Positions 55,234-64,000 of a stretch of 64,000 bases of DNA are shown here, in pieces (within the stretch, counting starts at the first letter, position 1; every line of letters starts with the position of its first letter). A program made the position numbers and the translations under genes. The notes under the pieces were generated by a model. The model was not told where the DNA came from. It was given only the letters and a program-made list of their open reading frames with translations, and did no database searches. This DNA comes from Allocoleopsis franciscana PCC 7113. GTDB lineage: Bacteria > Cyanobacteriota > Cyanobacteriia > Cyanobacteriales > Coleofasciculaceae. The stretch is taken from assembly GCF_000317515.1 (NCBI RefSeq), contig NC_019738.1:7218001-7282000 (forward strand). Reading direction: 5' to 3'.

Positions 55234-57363
55234 CTAGGGTATGGGTGCCAGAAAAAGCCCTAAGGCATTGTGAACACGGGCGGCTGTAGCCGGAGACCGA
55301 TCAAGAAGTTGGCCTCCTAGATAAAGTCCGGTAGAGCTGCCACCATCGAGATTGAGGGCATCGATCGCTCCCATCTGCTGTATCAACTGAGCGGTTTCGG
55401 CTAAAGTCGGACCTCGCCCACCGACCCGACTATGGATAGCCGCAATTATCACAGTGCCAGAGCCAGTAGTGCCGATCGCACTCCGAATCGCCATTTGTTG
55501 ACTAAAGGCATCACTAAATTGCTCCGCTTTGGCATCCAAGACGATTTGCCGATTTTCTAGGAGTACAGGACCAGCCCCTAAGATTTGAGGGTAAGTCGCG
55601 AAATCAGTGGGTGTAGTCCCCTGCCCAATGTTCACTTGTGTCCCAATATTGAGGAAACCAGCCGCAGCAGTGCCATCGCCCCTTAAAGTCAAGAGGTAGC
55701 CATCGCCGGGGATAGGAAAAGCGGTTTGACCTGTCATCCCTCCTGGAAGCTGACCCGTAACTTGGTTGTTTTGTACATAAACGAGGATTTCATTATCCGT
55801 CAGCGGCGTGTAGGTCGGCCCCCACTCCGAGGTATAACGGGAAATGCCTGCTTTGACGTAGCCACTATTGAGGAAAAGCACGGGTAAATTCATCCCCGTT
55901 GAGGTCGCCAAAGTTTCTTGAAGGCTGAGACGCCCAATTTTGAATTGCCCCTGATCGTTCCAAGCGATCGCACCTCGGTTAAGAATAGGTCCAGAAAACC
56001 ACCGACCATCGCGACGAATAGCACCCAGGGGGAATTGAGTTTTGCGATTGAAAAAGCCAGCGTTAATTGCCGCCGCCGCCTGCCACGATGGAGCCATTTG
56101 GAGCAGTGGAGTTGTTCCCACTTGGGTCGTGGGATTGCTCCACATCGGTCTAAAGCTCATCCGGTTAGCTTTTGGGTCAACTTCTAGCCACACCACAGGA
56201 AATCGGGATTCTCCCAAATTCACATATTGCTGACGCCATCGGATTCCTGGTGCCCAAAGGATTTCTTTCTCCATCAGGGCATCAGGTCGAAGGTCGATCA
56301 CTAAGCGATTAGGCTTAGGCACACTGAACACTTGTATTCGCTGACCGGCTGGAATCTGAACCCGGATTGTGGTTTGCTTTTGACCGTTTTCCACGCGAAA
56401 AACAGGCAAATTGCTGGGAGGCTGAACCGGCACAGGGGCTACATCCTCAACCTCTTGCATCGGTTGAGGTGGCTGAGGTGGAGGAGCCTGAAAGCGCTCG
56501 ATTAGGGAAGGGTCAGTTGAGGCATCTAGGGTAATGACCCCTTCGCTGACGCCATCGCTCACTTGCCAGGGCGTTGGGCGGTCTAGATCGATGACAATCC
56601 GCGAACCCCAAGCTTGAGTTCCTTGCTGAATATCTTTTAATCGGGCAGGCACCGAAGTAATCTGTAGCTGCTCGCCTGCCACTTTCATCCGCAAATCGGC
56701 CACTCTGGCAAAATCGCTTACATCCAGATAACGATAAGCCGCATCCCGTTGCGTGACTAGAACCATTGGTGTTCGGGTTGGGTCTGAAAACCACTGTATC
56801 GGTTGTCGTGTCCAATCCCTCGTACTTAACAATTCCAGCCCCAAGCTTTGCATCATACCTACATCGCTGATCGCCGTGCGAACGGATGCGCCCACTTGCC
56901 ACTGCTTCCAGGGCACTTTATAGGCACGACCGTTTAAAGACACCTGAGTACCCTGTCGAGTTACCTTTGATAACCCTTGTGATAAAAGGGTTTCTGGATG
57001 GGAAGATGTTGGCTTTTCAGATGTACGAACCGTAACCGCCTTCTCAGAAACAGGTGAAAGCTCACTCAACAGGGGCTTACCCACAACAGGGGGTGTGTTC
57101 TGCGGAGTCACCAGAGGCGAAACCTCAGACAAAAAATCTGCCTGAGGAGGGGGTAGAGTTGTCTTCGCAACAACAGCCGACGGGTTCAGCCTCGTTTCAT
57201 AGCCGTGTAAGAGTTGGGGCTTAGGCGTTTCCAGGCTGGTACTGGCGAAAGCGAGAGATGAGCCAACAAGGGATAGCACGAAAAGGACAAGGGTGCGCTT
57301 AGAAATCGTTGTCCAAACAATGCGAGTGGTATGTCTCGTTTCTGGTCTTGTTCTTTTGCTCAT
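55234..57363 (-). CDS. Phosphodiester glycosidase family (NAGPA domain) envelope protein
   Basis: This 709-residue protein has a signal or anchor helix near residues 25-42 (RTLVLFVLSLVGSSLAFA) after a basic start. A Pro-rich region follows, then AMIN-like beta segments (for example TTIRVQIPAGQRIQVFSVPK, NRLVIDLRPD). The C-terminal NAGPA/phosphodiester glycosidase domain (about 430-705) contains AAINAGFFNRKTQFPLGAIR and RDGRWFSGP, then VIIAAIHSRVGGRGPT and DALNLDGGSSTGLYLGG. The last motif is the family signature. AMIN modules often bind peptidoglycan, so it likely acts in the periplasm on a cell-wall or exopolysaccharide linkage. The substrate is unknown. Confidence 0.88.
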   Translation of the reverse strand: MSKRTRPETRHTTRIVWTTISKRTLVLFVLSLVGSSLAFASTSLETPKPQLLHGYETRLNPSAVVAKTTLPPPQADFLSEVSPLVTPQNTPPVVGKPLLSELSPVSEKAVTVRTSEKPTSSHPETLLSQGLSKVTRQGTQVSLNGRAYKVPWKQWQVGASVRTAISDVGMMQSLGLELLSTRDWTRQPIQWFSDPTRTPMVLVTQRDAAYRYLDVSDFARVADLRMKVAGEQLQITSVPARLKDIQQGTQAWGSRIVIDLDRPTPWQVSDGVSEGVITLDASTDPSLIERFQAPPPQPPQPMQEVEDVAPVPVQPPSNLPVFRVENGQKQTTIRVQIPAGQRIQVFSVPKPNRLVIDLRPDALMEKEILWAPGIRWRQQYVNLGESRFPVVWLEVDPKANRMSFRPMWSNPTTQVGTTPLLQMAPSWQAAAAINAGFFNRKTQFPLGAIRRDGRWFSGPILNRGAIAWNDQGQFKIGRLSLQETLATSTGMNLPVLFLNSGYVKAGISRYTSEWGPTYTPLTDNEILVYVQNNQVTGQLPGGMTGQTAFPIPGDGYLLTLRGDGTAAAGFLNIGTQVNIGQGTTPTDFATYPQILGAGPVLLENRQIVLDAKAEQFSDAFSQQMAIRSAIGTTGSGTVIIAAIHSRVGGRGPTLAETAQLIQQMGAIDALNLDGGSSTGLYLGGQLLDRSPATAARVHNALGLFLAPIP

Positions 57364-57544
57364 CCACTAGCCTCTTTGACCAAGATTGGGGTCTGTAGAA
57401 GTCCATCATTGAAGTGAAGTCTTGGGCAGCATATCAAGAAATAATGACTTTAGGGCGCTCACCTTCTGAGGTTGAGCCTCATAATAGGGAGTAAGACCCC
57501 AACTGGGGTTTAACTTTACTGCTCTAACTGGAAAATTGCTCACG

Positions 57545-57571
57545 CAACAGGAAAGATTTGCGTTCCTGTTG
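57545..57571. terminator. Strong hairpin with a T tract
   Basis: CAACAGGAA and TTCCTGTTG pair perfectly; a GCTGTTTTT tract follows 10 nt later on the plus strand. There is no gene just upstream on that strand, so if it terminates, it terminates a non-coding transcript. Confidence 0.4.
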
Positions 57572-57666
57572 TCCTGCTGTTTTTAGCAATACAGGAGAGG
57601 ACACAATACTTCCGGCACAGGGACAGATCGTGACACAGCGTTGCCCAAAAACGTTTTATCCCTGTT

Positions 57667-57685
57667 GGCTCAATCGCGTTGAGCC
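57667..57685. terminator. Hairpin GGCTCAA/TTGAGCC
   Basis: A perfect 7-bp stem with a 5-nt loop, followed by TTATT on the plus strand. It lies just before the NtcA-type site. Confidence 0.35.
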
Positions 57686-57710
57686 TTATTACAGAAATCA
57701 CTAAAAATTC

Positions 57711-57726
57711 TGTAGTTAAAGTTACA
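57711..57726 (+). promoter_or_regulatory. Candidate NtcA-binding site
   Basis: TGTA-N8-TACA (GTA at 57712-57714, TAC at 57723-57725) fits the palindromic consensus of NtcA, the cyanobacterial global nitrogen regulator. The closest TAN3T boxes (57738 TAAAAT; 57754 TAGAGT) are 12 and 28 nt away, not the usual 22-23. The mode of action is therefore unclear. The downstream gene encodes a nitrogen assimilation enzyme. Confidence 0.5.
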
Positions 57727-58181
57727 ATAGCGCGATCTAAAATCGGGGATTGCTAGAGTAGAGGATTTCCTAGTAAGATTTCTACTCTGTCAAGAAAGGC
57801 AGATATCGGTGTGTGAATCAGGCTTTAAGAGTATGTCTCACAGTGTTAACTGCGCTGCTCACACCTGCCATTCGGTCAACGGGATATACTCCTTAGACCA
57901 TTGAAGCACTCAGGCGGGTCTGCTCGTCAAGCCTCTAGGTTGAATTGCCTCGATTGTCAAATTGAGGATGGAGCGTTGATGTTAGCCGCCAACCTAGAGT
58001 TCACCAACTCCTCACCCCAAAAGTATTCGTGTAGGCTTCCCCATAGAGTCAGTAGACTGACCCACTCATGCAAATGTTTCTAATTTTTCAATAGGCTTTG
58101 TAAAAGTGAACTAACAATCAACTACCGACTGAACAGCATTCAATCCGTAAATTTGTATCCCTAAAAATTGTGAATTATCAG

Positions 58182-61100
58182 ATGAATAACAGGAGCATCA
58201 AGGTCAATCAACAAGGTTACTCAGGCAATCAGGGCACTCAACCCTATTCAGGTCAACGGTGGTTGGTAGAAGAACGGGATGCGTGTGGTGTTGGCTTCAT
58301 TGCTTCTTGTGGGGGCAGTGCCACCCATAAACTAATTGAGCAGGCTTTGTCTGCCCTCAGTTGTTTAGAACACCGGGGAGGATGTAGTGCCGACCAAGAT
58401 TCTGGGGATGGTGCGGGTTTAATGAGCGCGATTCCCTGGGATGTATTGCAGCCTTGGTTTGCCGAGCAAAACTTGGATATGCCGCCCACCCAGCAGTTGG
58501 GAGTCGGTATGCTATTTCTACCCAAAGATACGGATCTGCTTAACAAAGCCCGTGCCACAGTTGAAGAGGTGTTGGGGCAAGAAGGGTTAACCGTTCTGGG
58601 CTGGCGTATCGTACCCGTGAAAGACTCGGTTCTGGGTGTACAAGCACGAGAGAACGAACCGCGAATTGAACAGGTGATTGTTCAATCCCCAACCAAGCAG
58701 GGAGATGAACTGGAGCGCGTCCTGTTCAAGGCGATGCGTCGCATTAGTAAAGCATTAGAGTCAGACGATACAGTAAAAGGGTCTGACGATTTCTATGTGT
58801 GTTCGTTCTCGACGCGCACCATTGTTTACAAAGGGATGGTACGTTCAGCGGTGCTGGGCGAGTTTTATACGGATTTGAAAAATCCAGCTTACAAAAGTCC
58901 CTTTGCCGTTTACCATCGACGCTTTAGTACGAACACCCTACCCAAATGGCCCCTAGCTCAGCCCATGCGGTTGTTGGGACACAACGGCGAAATTAATACG
59001 CTGTTAGGCAATATCAACTGGATGATGGCGCGTGAGGCTGACCTCACTCATCCGCTGTGGGGCGAGAGAACGACACAGGAGGAAATCAAGGCTCAAGAGG
59101 CAGCACTCAGCACGCCGGCTGAATTAGCCAGCGAATTAGATGACCTCAAGCCCATTGTCAATCCAGACAACAGTGATTCCGCGACCCTAGATAACGTCCT
59201 GGAGTTATTGGTGCAATCTGGGCGCAGCCCGATGGAAGCCTTGATGATGATGGTACCAGAAGCGTACCAAAATCAGCCGGATTTAGAAAAATATCCGGAA
59301 ATTGTTGATTTTTACGAATACTACAGAGGAATTCAGGAGGCATGGGACGGCCCAGCGCTGTTGGTGTTCAGTGATGGCAACGTGGTGGGAGCCACTTTGG
59401 ATCGCAACGGACTGCGTCCGGCCCGTTACAGCATTACACGAAATGGCTATGTGGTCGTTGCCTCAGAAGCTGGCGTGGTGGACTTGCCCGAAGCCGAGAT
59501 TGTGGAAAAGGGCAGACTGGGGCCAGGGCAGATGATTGCTGTGGACTTAGAAAGTCACGAGATTTTGAAGAACTGGGATATTAAGCAACGGGTTGCAACT
59601 CGCAATCCGTATGGAGAGTGGTTGCAACAGCACCGTGTTGTTTTAACACCACATCCCTTCGTCGAAAGCCCTCGGTTAGAGGCATCGGTTTTACTGCGCC
59701 AGCAAACCGCCTTTGGCTACACGGCAGAGGATGTTGATCTGATTATCGAGCCGATGAGCATCGAAGGGAAGGAACCCACCTTCTGCATGGGTGATGATAC
59801 TCCCTTAGCTGTGCTATCCGATAAGCCACGATTGCTCTATGACTACTTCAAGCAACGCTTTGCTCAGGTGACGAACCCGCCGATTGACCCCCTGCGGGAA
59901 AGCTTGGTGATGTCGTTGAGTATGCACTTGGGTGAACGAGGGAATCTCCTCGATGCTAAGCCGGAGTACGCCCGCAGGTTAAAGCTGGAGACGCCGGTGC
60001 TCAACGAGGTGGACTTAGAGGCGGTGAAAACTTCGGGGTTTGAAACGGCTGAACTCTCCACCTTATTTGAAATTACGGCTGGCCCTAAAGGGCTGGAGGC
60101 GGCTGTGCGAAAATTATGCGATCGCGCAGCCCAATCCGTTGCGTCTGGGAAGAAGATTCTGATTTTAAGCGACAGAGTCGGTGGAACCATTGGGGAAAAT
60201 TACAGCTATATTCCCCCGATGCTAGCCGTGGGTGCCGTCCACCATCATCTGATTCGCCAAGGATTACGGATGAAGGCATCCTTGGTTGTGGATACGGCGC
60301 AGTGTTGGAGTACCCATCATTTCGCCTGCTTGATTGGCTATGGCGCGGCAGCCGTTTGTCCGTATCTGGCTTTGGAATCCGTGCGTCAGTGGTGGGCCGA
60401 TCCGAAGACTCAAAAACTGATGGAACGGGGCAAAATCCAGAGCATCACCATTGAAAAAGCCCAGCAAAATTACCGTAAGGCCGTAGAAGCGGGATTGTTG
60501 AAAATTCTCTCTAAAATGGGGATTTCCCTGCTGTCGTCTTACCAGGGCGCTCAAATTTTTGAGGCGATTGGAATTGGGACTGATTTATTAGATTTGGGCT
60601 TTAGAGGCACAACCTCACGCTTGGGTGGCTTAAGCATGACGGAATTAGCCCAGGAAGTCATCTCCTTCCACAGCCGAGCTTTCCCGGAATTGGCAGGGAA
60701 GAAACTGGAGAACTTTGGTTTTGTCCAGTACCGTCCGGGTGGAGAATATCACATGAACAGTCCCGAAATGTCGAAAGCGCTGCATAAGGCGGTGGCAACC
60801 AGGGACTACGACCATTACGAGCTGTATAAGCAGTCTTTGTCAGGGCGTCCGGTGACGGCACTGCGGGATTTGCTGGACTTCAAGAGCGATCGCGCCCCAA
60901 TTTCGATAGAAGAGGTACAACCTATTGAAGAAATTGTCAAGCGGTTCTGTACGGGGGCGATGTCTCTGGGTGCACTGTCACGGGAAGCCCATGAAGTATT
61001 AGCGATCGCCATGAATCGCATCGGCGGTAAATCCAACTCTGGCGAGGGTGGAGAAGATTCCGTTCGATATAAGGTACTCGATGATGTTGATGCCACCGGC

Positions 61101-62897
61101 CTGTCTCCCACCCTGCCCCACCTCAAAGGGTTACGCAATGGAGATACGGCAAGTTCAACGATTAAGCAGGTAGCCTCCGGTCGCTTTGGGGTAACACCGG
61201 AGTATTTGGTGAATGGCAAGCAAATCGAGATCAAAATGGCTCAAGGCGCTAAGCCCGGAGAAGGAGGACAGCTACCGGGTAAGAAGGTGAGTTCTTACAT
61301 TGCCATGCTACGGCGCTCTAAGCCAGGAGTCACCTTGATTTCGCCGCCGCCTCACCACGATATTTATTCGATTGAGGACTTGGCTCAGCTTATTTTTGAC
61401 CTGCACCAAATTAATCCTCAAGCTCAAGTCTCGGTGAAGCTGGTAGCGGAAATTGGGATTGGGACGGTAGCGGCTGGTGTGGCTAAGGCGAATGCGGATA
61501 TTATCCAAATTTCCGGGCATGACGGTGGCACGGGTGCATCCCCCCTAAGTTCGATTAAACATGCGGGCGCACCTTGGGAATTAGGGGTGACGGAAGTACA
61601 TCGGGTATTGATGGAAAATCAACTGCGCGATCGCGTCCTCCTCAGAGCTGATGGTGGCTTCAAAACAGGTTGGGATGTGCTCATGGCGGCGTTAATGGGC
61701 GCAGAAGAATATGGTTTTGGCTCTGTCGCCATGATTGCTGAGGGGTGTATCATGGCGCGAATTTGCCATACCAATAACTGCCCTGTGGGTGTGGCGACGC
61801 AGCAAGAACAACTGCGTAAGCGCTTTTCTGGAATCCCAGAGCATGTGGTCAACTTCTTTTACTTTGTCGCCGAGGAAGTGCGATCGCTCTTGGCACACCT
61901 GGGTTATCGCTCATTGGCAGAAGTGATCGGTCGGGCTGATTTATTGAAGGTACGGGAGGGCATCAAGTTGGCGAAGACGGATGCCTTGAACTTGAATTGC
62001 CTGACTCAGTTACCGGATACCAAGAGCAATCGTAGCTGGCTCAATCATGAATCCGTTCACAGTAATGGCCCTGTCCTCGACGACCAGCTGCTTGCCGATG
62101 CTGAGATTCAGGCCGCGATTCGCAACCAAGGGTCTGTAAGCAAAAATGTTGGCGTTGTCAACACGGACAGAAGCGTAGGAACACGCATTGCAGGTGCGAT
62201 CGCCAAGCTTTATGGTGATACAGGATTTGGAGGACAAATTACCTTAACCTTCCAAGGTGCAGCCGGACAAAGCTTTGGCGCGTTCAACCTTCCGGGCATG
62301 ACACTCGTCTTAGAGGGTGAAGCCAATGATTATGTGGGTAAGGGGATGCATGGCGGTGAAATTATCATTAAGCCACCCGCAGACGCCGCTTGCGACCCTG
62401 CCCAAAATGTGATTGTGGGCAATACCTGCCTCTATGGCGCAACGGGCGGCGTACTGTTTGCCAATGGTGGTGCCGGTGAGCGGTTTGGTGTCCGCAATTC
62501 CAAAGGTCAGGCGGTGATTGAAGGAGCAGGTGACCACTGTTGTGAGTACATGACGGGGGGCGTAATTGTGGTCTTAGGTCATGTAGGACGGAATGTCGGT
62601 GCGGGGATGACGGGGGGTCTGGCTTACTTCCTGGATGAAGAAGGCAGTTTTAAGGACAAAGTCAATCGGGAAATTGTCCAAATTCAACGGGTCATGACGC
62701 CAGCCGGTGAGCAGCAACTCAAAGAGCTGATCCAAGCTCACGCGGAGCGAACCGACAGCCCCAAAGCGAAGATTATCTTAGCTCACTGGTCTGATTATTT
62801 ACCGCAATTCTGGCAAGTTGTACCCCCCTCGGAGGCGGATACTCCAGAAGCCAATCCTGATGTTGTGGAAGAGAGAGTGCTGAGTTCAGTGCAATAG
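58182..62897 (+). CDS. gltS: Ferredoxin-dependent glutamate synthase (Fd-GOGAT)
   Basis: This enzyme makes two glutamates from glutamine and 2-oxoglutarate with electrons from ferredoxin. From the ATG at 58182 it has 1571 residues; a GTG at 58170 adds four. The class II amidotransferase starts at the Cys in [12 protein letters not shown] (residue 35), after a propeptide that is normally removed. The central and FMN-binding synthase domains include [13 protein letters not shown]-like [19 protein letters not shown]. The 3Fe-4S Cys cluster is [20 protein letters not shown]. The C-terminal GXGXG beta-helix has [20 protein letters not shown]. No NADPH subunit is present. Confidence 0.96.
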   Translation: MNNRSIKVNQQGYSGNQGTQPYSGQRWLVEERDACGVGFIASCGGSATHKLIEQALSALSCLEHRGGCSADQDSGDGAGLMSAIPWDVLQPWFAEQNLDMPPTQQLGVGMLFLPKDTDLLNKARATVEEVLGQEGLTVLGWRIVPVKDSVLGVQARENEPRIEQVIVQSPTKQGDELERVLFKAMRRISKALESDDTVKGSDDFYVCSFSTRTIVYKGMVRSAVLGEFYTDLKNPAYKSPFAVYHRRFSTNTLPKWPLAQPMRLLGHNGEINTLLGNINWMMAREADLTHPLWGERTTQEEIKAQEAALSTPAELASELDDLKPIVNPDNSDSATLDNVLELLVQSGRSPMEALMMMVPEAYQNQPDLEKYPEIVDFYEYYRGIQEAWDGPALLVFSDGNVVGATLDRNGLRPARYSITRNGYVVVASEAGVVDLPEAEIVEKGRLGPGQMIAVDLESHEILKNWDIKQRVATRNPYGEWLQQHRVVLTPHPFVESPRLEASVLLRQQTAFGYTAEDVDLIIEPMSIEGKEPTFCMGDDTPLAVLSDKPRLLYDYFKQRFAQVTNPPIDPLRESLVMSLSMHLGERGNLLDAKPEYARRLKLETPVLNEVDLEAVKTSGFETAELSTLFEITAGPKGLEAAVRKLCDRAAQSVASGKKILILSDRVGGTIGENYSYIPPMLAVGAVHHHLIRQGLRMKASLVVDTAQCWSTHHFACLIGYGAAAVCPYLALESVRQWWADPKTQKLMERGKIQSITIEKAQQNYRKAVEAGLLKILSKMGISLLSSYQGAQIFEAIGIGTDLLDLGFRGTTSRLGGLSMTELAQEVISFHSRAFPELAGKKLENFGFVQYRPGGEYHMNSPEMSKALHKAVATRDYDHYELYKQSLSGRPVTALRDLLDFKSDRAPISIEEVQPIEEIVKRFCTGAMSLGALSREAHEVLAIAMNRIGGKSNSGEGGEDSVRYKVLDDVDATGLSPTLPHLKGLRNGDTASSTIKQVASGRFGVTPEYLVNGKQIEIKMAQGAKPGEGGQLPGKKVSSYIAMLRRSKPGVTLISPPPHHDIYSIEDLAQLIFDLHQINPQAQVSVKLVAEIGIGTVAAGVAKANADIIQISGHDGGTGASPLSSIKHAGAPWELGVTEVHRVLMENQLRDRVLLRADGGFKTGWDVLMAALMGAEEYGFGSVAMIAEGCIMARICHTNNCPVGVATQQEQLRKRFSGIPEHVVNFFYFVAEEVRSLLAHLGYRSLAEVIGRADLLKVREGIKLAKTDALNLNCLTQLPDTKSNRSWLNHESVHSNGPVLDDQLLADAEIQAAIRNQGSVSKNVGVVNTDRSVGTRIAGAIAKLYGDTGFGGQITLTFQGAAGQSFGAFNLPGMTLVLEGEANDYVGKGMHGGEIIIKPPADAACDPAQNVIVGNTCLYGATGGVLFANGGAGERFGVRNSKGQAVIEGAGDHCCEYMTGGVIVVLGHVGRNVGAGMTGGLAYFLDEEGSFKDKVNREIVQIQRVMTPAGEQQLKELIQAHAERTDSPKAKIILAHWSDYLPQFWQVVPPSEADTPEANPDVVEERVLSSVQ

Positions 62898-62963
62898 AAG
62901 GCTGAAAGGTGGTTCGGGGTTGCAGGCTGTCTTCGGAACCTTCAACCCTTGGAAACCGGACCT

Positions 62964-63947
62964 TCAACCCTTCCGCGCCATCATTTCTTGATCCTTCTCT
63001 TGCATTTCCATCAGTTCTGGCACGGTTACAAATTTGTAGCCGCGCTTTTTTAATTCGGCAATGATTAGCGGTAAAGCTTGAACCGTTTTGGCACGATTGC
63101 CACCCCCGTCGTGCAACAAAACAATCCCCCCGGCTGAGGCTTCCTTGAGGATACGGTCACGCAGAGCCTGAGAGCTGTTATGACGCCAATCGAGGGAATC
63201 TGCTGACCACATCACGACCGCATACTTTTTCTGCTGAGCATAGGCGGCTAACCCATTGTTCAAAATGCCGCCTGGTGGCCTGAAGAGATTGGTTTTAACA
63301 CCGGTGAGCTTGTAAATTAACTGGGCTGTTTTATCAATTTCACTCGCCGCACCCGCTGGGTTATACCGATGATACTGATGGCTCCAGGTATGGTTAGCAA
63401 TTGCGTGACCCTCATTCACAATCCGCTTAGTTATCTGCGGATACTGTTGCACTTGTCTTCCTACTACGAAAAAAGTCGCTTTAACGTTGTTTTTTTTCAG
63501 GAAATCAAGTACCTGTCCTGTGGTATTGGGCCAAGGTCCATCATCAAAAGTGAGAGCGATGGGTTTTCCCACTGCACTTTGCCCAATCCGCTTATCTGAT
63601 GCTTCTTGAGCAACAGTTTTAATGGGGTTATTTATCTTGACATTTTTAAAGGTTTTTCCTTGGAACTGAGCTGGGATCGGTTTGTTGAGCTTTGTTATTT
63701 TTTGTTGTTGGGCTAATTTAGCCACAACTTTTTTGTAAGCCTGATTAGACTGGGCAACTAAAACTTTTTCTTCCGAAGGGTTTGAGCTAGGTAGCTGGTT
63801 TAGGCTCGGCGTCATGTTTGACGCAAGATGTCTCGGACTCGCAGACCGAGCGGCTGACAAAGTACAGCCTGATAGAAAAGTCAGAGCAGCGACAACGACA
63901 ACCCACGAGAGGCTGTGCTGTTTAATAAATGGGTGACGGTCTGCCAC
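62964..63947 (-). CDS. Polysaccharide deacetylase family lipoprotein (NodB domain)
   Basis: These enzymes remove N- or O-acetyl groups from chitin-like polymers, peptidoglycan or exopolysaccharide. The 327-residue protein has a lipoprotein signal with lipobox LSGC (about residues 25-28), so it is likely an anchored periplasmic lipoprotein. The NodB domain (about 125-315) has ALTFDDGPWPNTTG with the catalytic and metal Asp pair, AIANHTWSHQYH with the His-x3-His ligands, LFRPPGG, and IVLLHDGGG with the catalytic His. Its stop codon lies in a GGTTGAAGG-type repeat. It is convergent with the Fd-GOGAT gene, 66 bp away. Confidence 0.92.
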   Translation of the reverse strand: MADRHPFIKQHSLSWVVVVAALTFLSGCTLSAARSASPRHLASNMTPSLNQLPSSNPSEEKVLVAQSNQAYKKVVAKLAQQQKITKLNKPIPAQFQGKTFKNVKINNPIKTVAQEASDKRIGQSAVGKPIALTFDDGPWPNTTGQVLDFLKKNNVKATFFVVGRQVQQYPQITKRIVNEGHAIANHTWSHQYHRYNPAGAASEIDKTAQLIYKLTGVKTNLFRPPGGILNNGLAAYAQQKKYAVVMWSADSLDWRHNSSQALRDRILKEASAGGIVLLHDGGGNRAKTVQALPLIIAELKKRGYKFVTVPELMEMQEKDQEMMARKG

Positions 63948-64000
63948 GTTAATTCTCCTTCACTCCTCATACACAAAGGCGGCAAGTCACAATTGTTATT

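Larger units (their letters stand above)
57364..58181. promoter_or_regulatory. Divergent control region upstream of Fd-GOGAT
   Basis: These 806-818 bp hold no credible gene. On one strand or the other there are hairpins at about 57496-57509 (ACCCC/GGGGT), 57545-57571 (perfect 9-bp stem) and 57667-57685 (perfect 7-bp stem). A perfect NtcA-type site lies at 57711-57726. The last 400 bp before the start codon are unstructured by eye. Confidence 0.55.

Noticed and set aside
57901-58083. Small protein gene before Fd-GOGAT
   Set aside because: The 60-codon frame has no good ribosome-binding site and an irregular composition. The region looks like leader DNA.

Overview
This window is chromosomal DNA from a cyanobacterium, most likely a larger filamentous one. 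The evidence is the photosystem II genes psbB and psbT, a ferredoxin-dependent glutamate synthase, an NblS/Hik33-type sensor kinase, a CAAD/CURT1-like membrane protein, a cyanobacterial RNase E with an arginine-rich tail, many GCGATCGC (HIP1) octamers, heptanucleotide tandem repeats, and WD40-fused Ser/Thr kinases. The genus cannot be fixed by reading alone.

Layout. 1-6.6 kb (minus strand): a two-partner-secretion exoprotein, a single-pass proline/alanine-rich protein, and mnmG. 6.9-13.2 kb (plus): a small YcxB-like membrane protein, a conserved hypothetical, then the core block psbB-psbT-nrdR-rpsA and a HAD phosphatase. 13.2-20.6 kb: an ABC exporter with a DHp-like tail, a small conserved protein, gloB, rplI-dnaB, an FKBP isomerase, a coiled-coil protein, a TIGR03792-type protein and a zinc-ribbon protein. 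20.7-28.8 kb (all minus): nblS, purD, photolyase, ADP-ribosylglycohydrolase, Nudix hydrolase, folK and a CAAD protein, with a 145-bp MITE-like element before the photolyase gene end.

29.1-41.3 kb is the accessory region. It holds a stand-alone seven-blade WD40 protein and three tandem paralogous membrane Ser/Thr kinases, each with a C-terminal WD40 propeller predicted outside the cytoplasm. Next come a remnant of an IS5/IS1182-like transposase gene, a full IS of about 1.68 kb, and a perfectly abutting 1676-bp tandem duplication that carries most of that IS plus its right flank. The transposase is split at an A9 run and is restored by a -1 shift. A 13-unit heptamer repeat follows.

41.4-48.4 kb: cysteine desulfurase, the rne-rnhB pair, a DUF1997 protein, pheA and a LON-domain protein. 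48.5-53.7 kb: the str-type translation cluster rpsL-rpsG-fusA-tuf-rpsJ (minus). 53.9-57.4 kb: an IscA-like protein, a cupin, and a phosphodiester-glycosidase-family envelope protein. 57.4-62.9 kb: an 806-bp divergent region with consecutive hairpins and a perfect TGTA-N8-TACA (NtcA-type) site, then the Fd-GOGAT gene. The window ends with a lipoprotein polysaccharide deacetylase.

Functional links: photosystem II (psbB, psbT), light and nutrient stress control (nblS) and UV repair (phr) sit among translation and replication housekeeping genes. The ADP-ribosylglycohydrolase and Nudix genes could act in sequence on ADP-ribose. The kinase array with adjoining insertion sequences is the most lineage-specific part. 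I saw no tRNA or rRNA gene, CRISPR array or recognisable defence operon.
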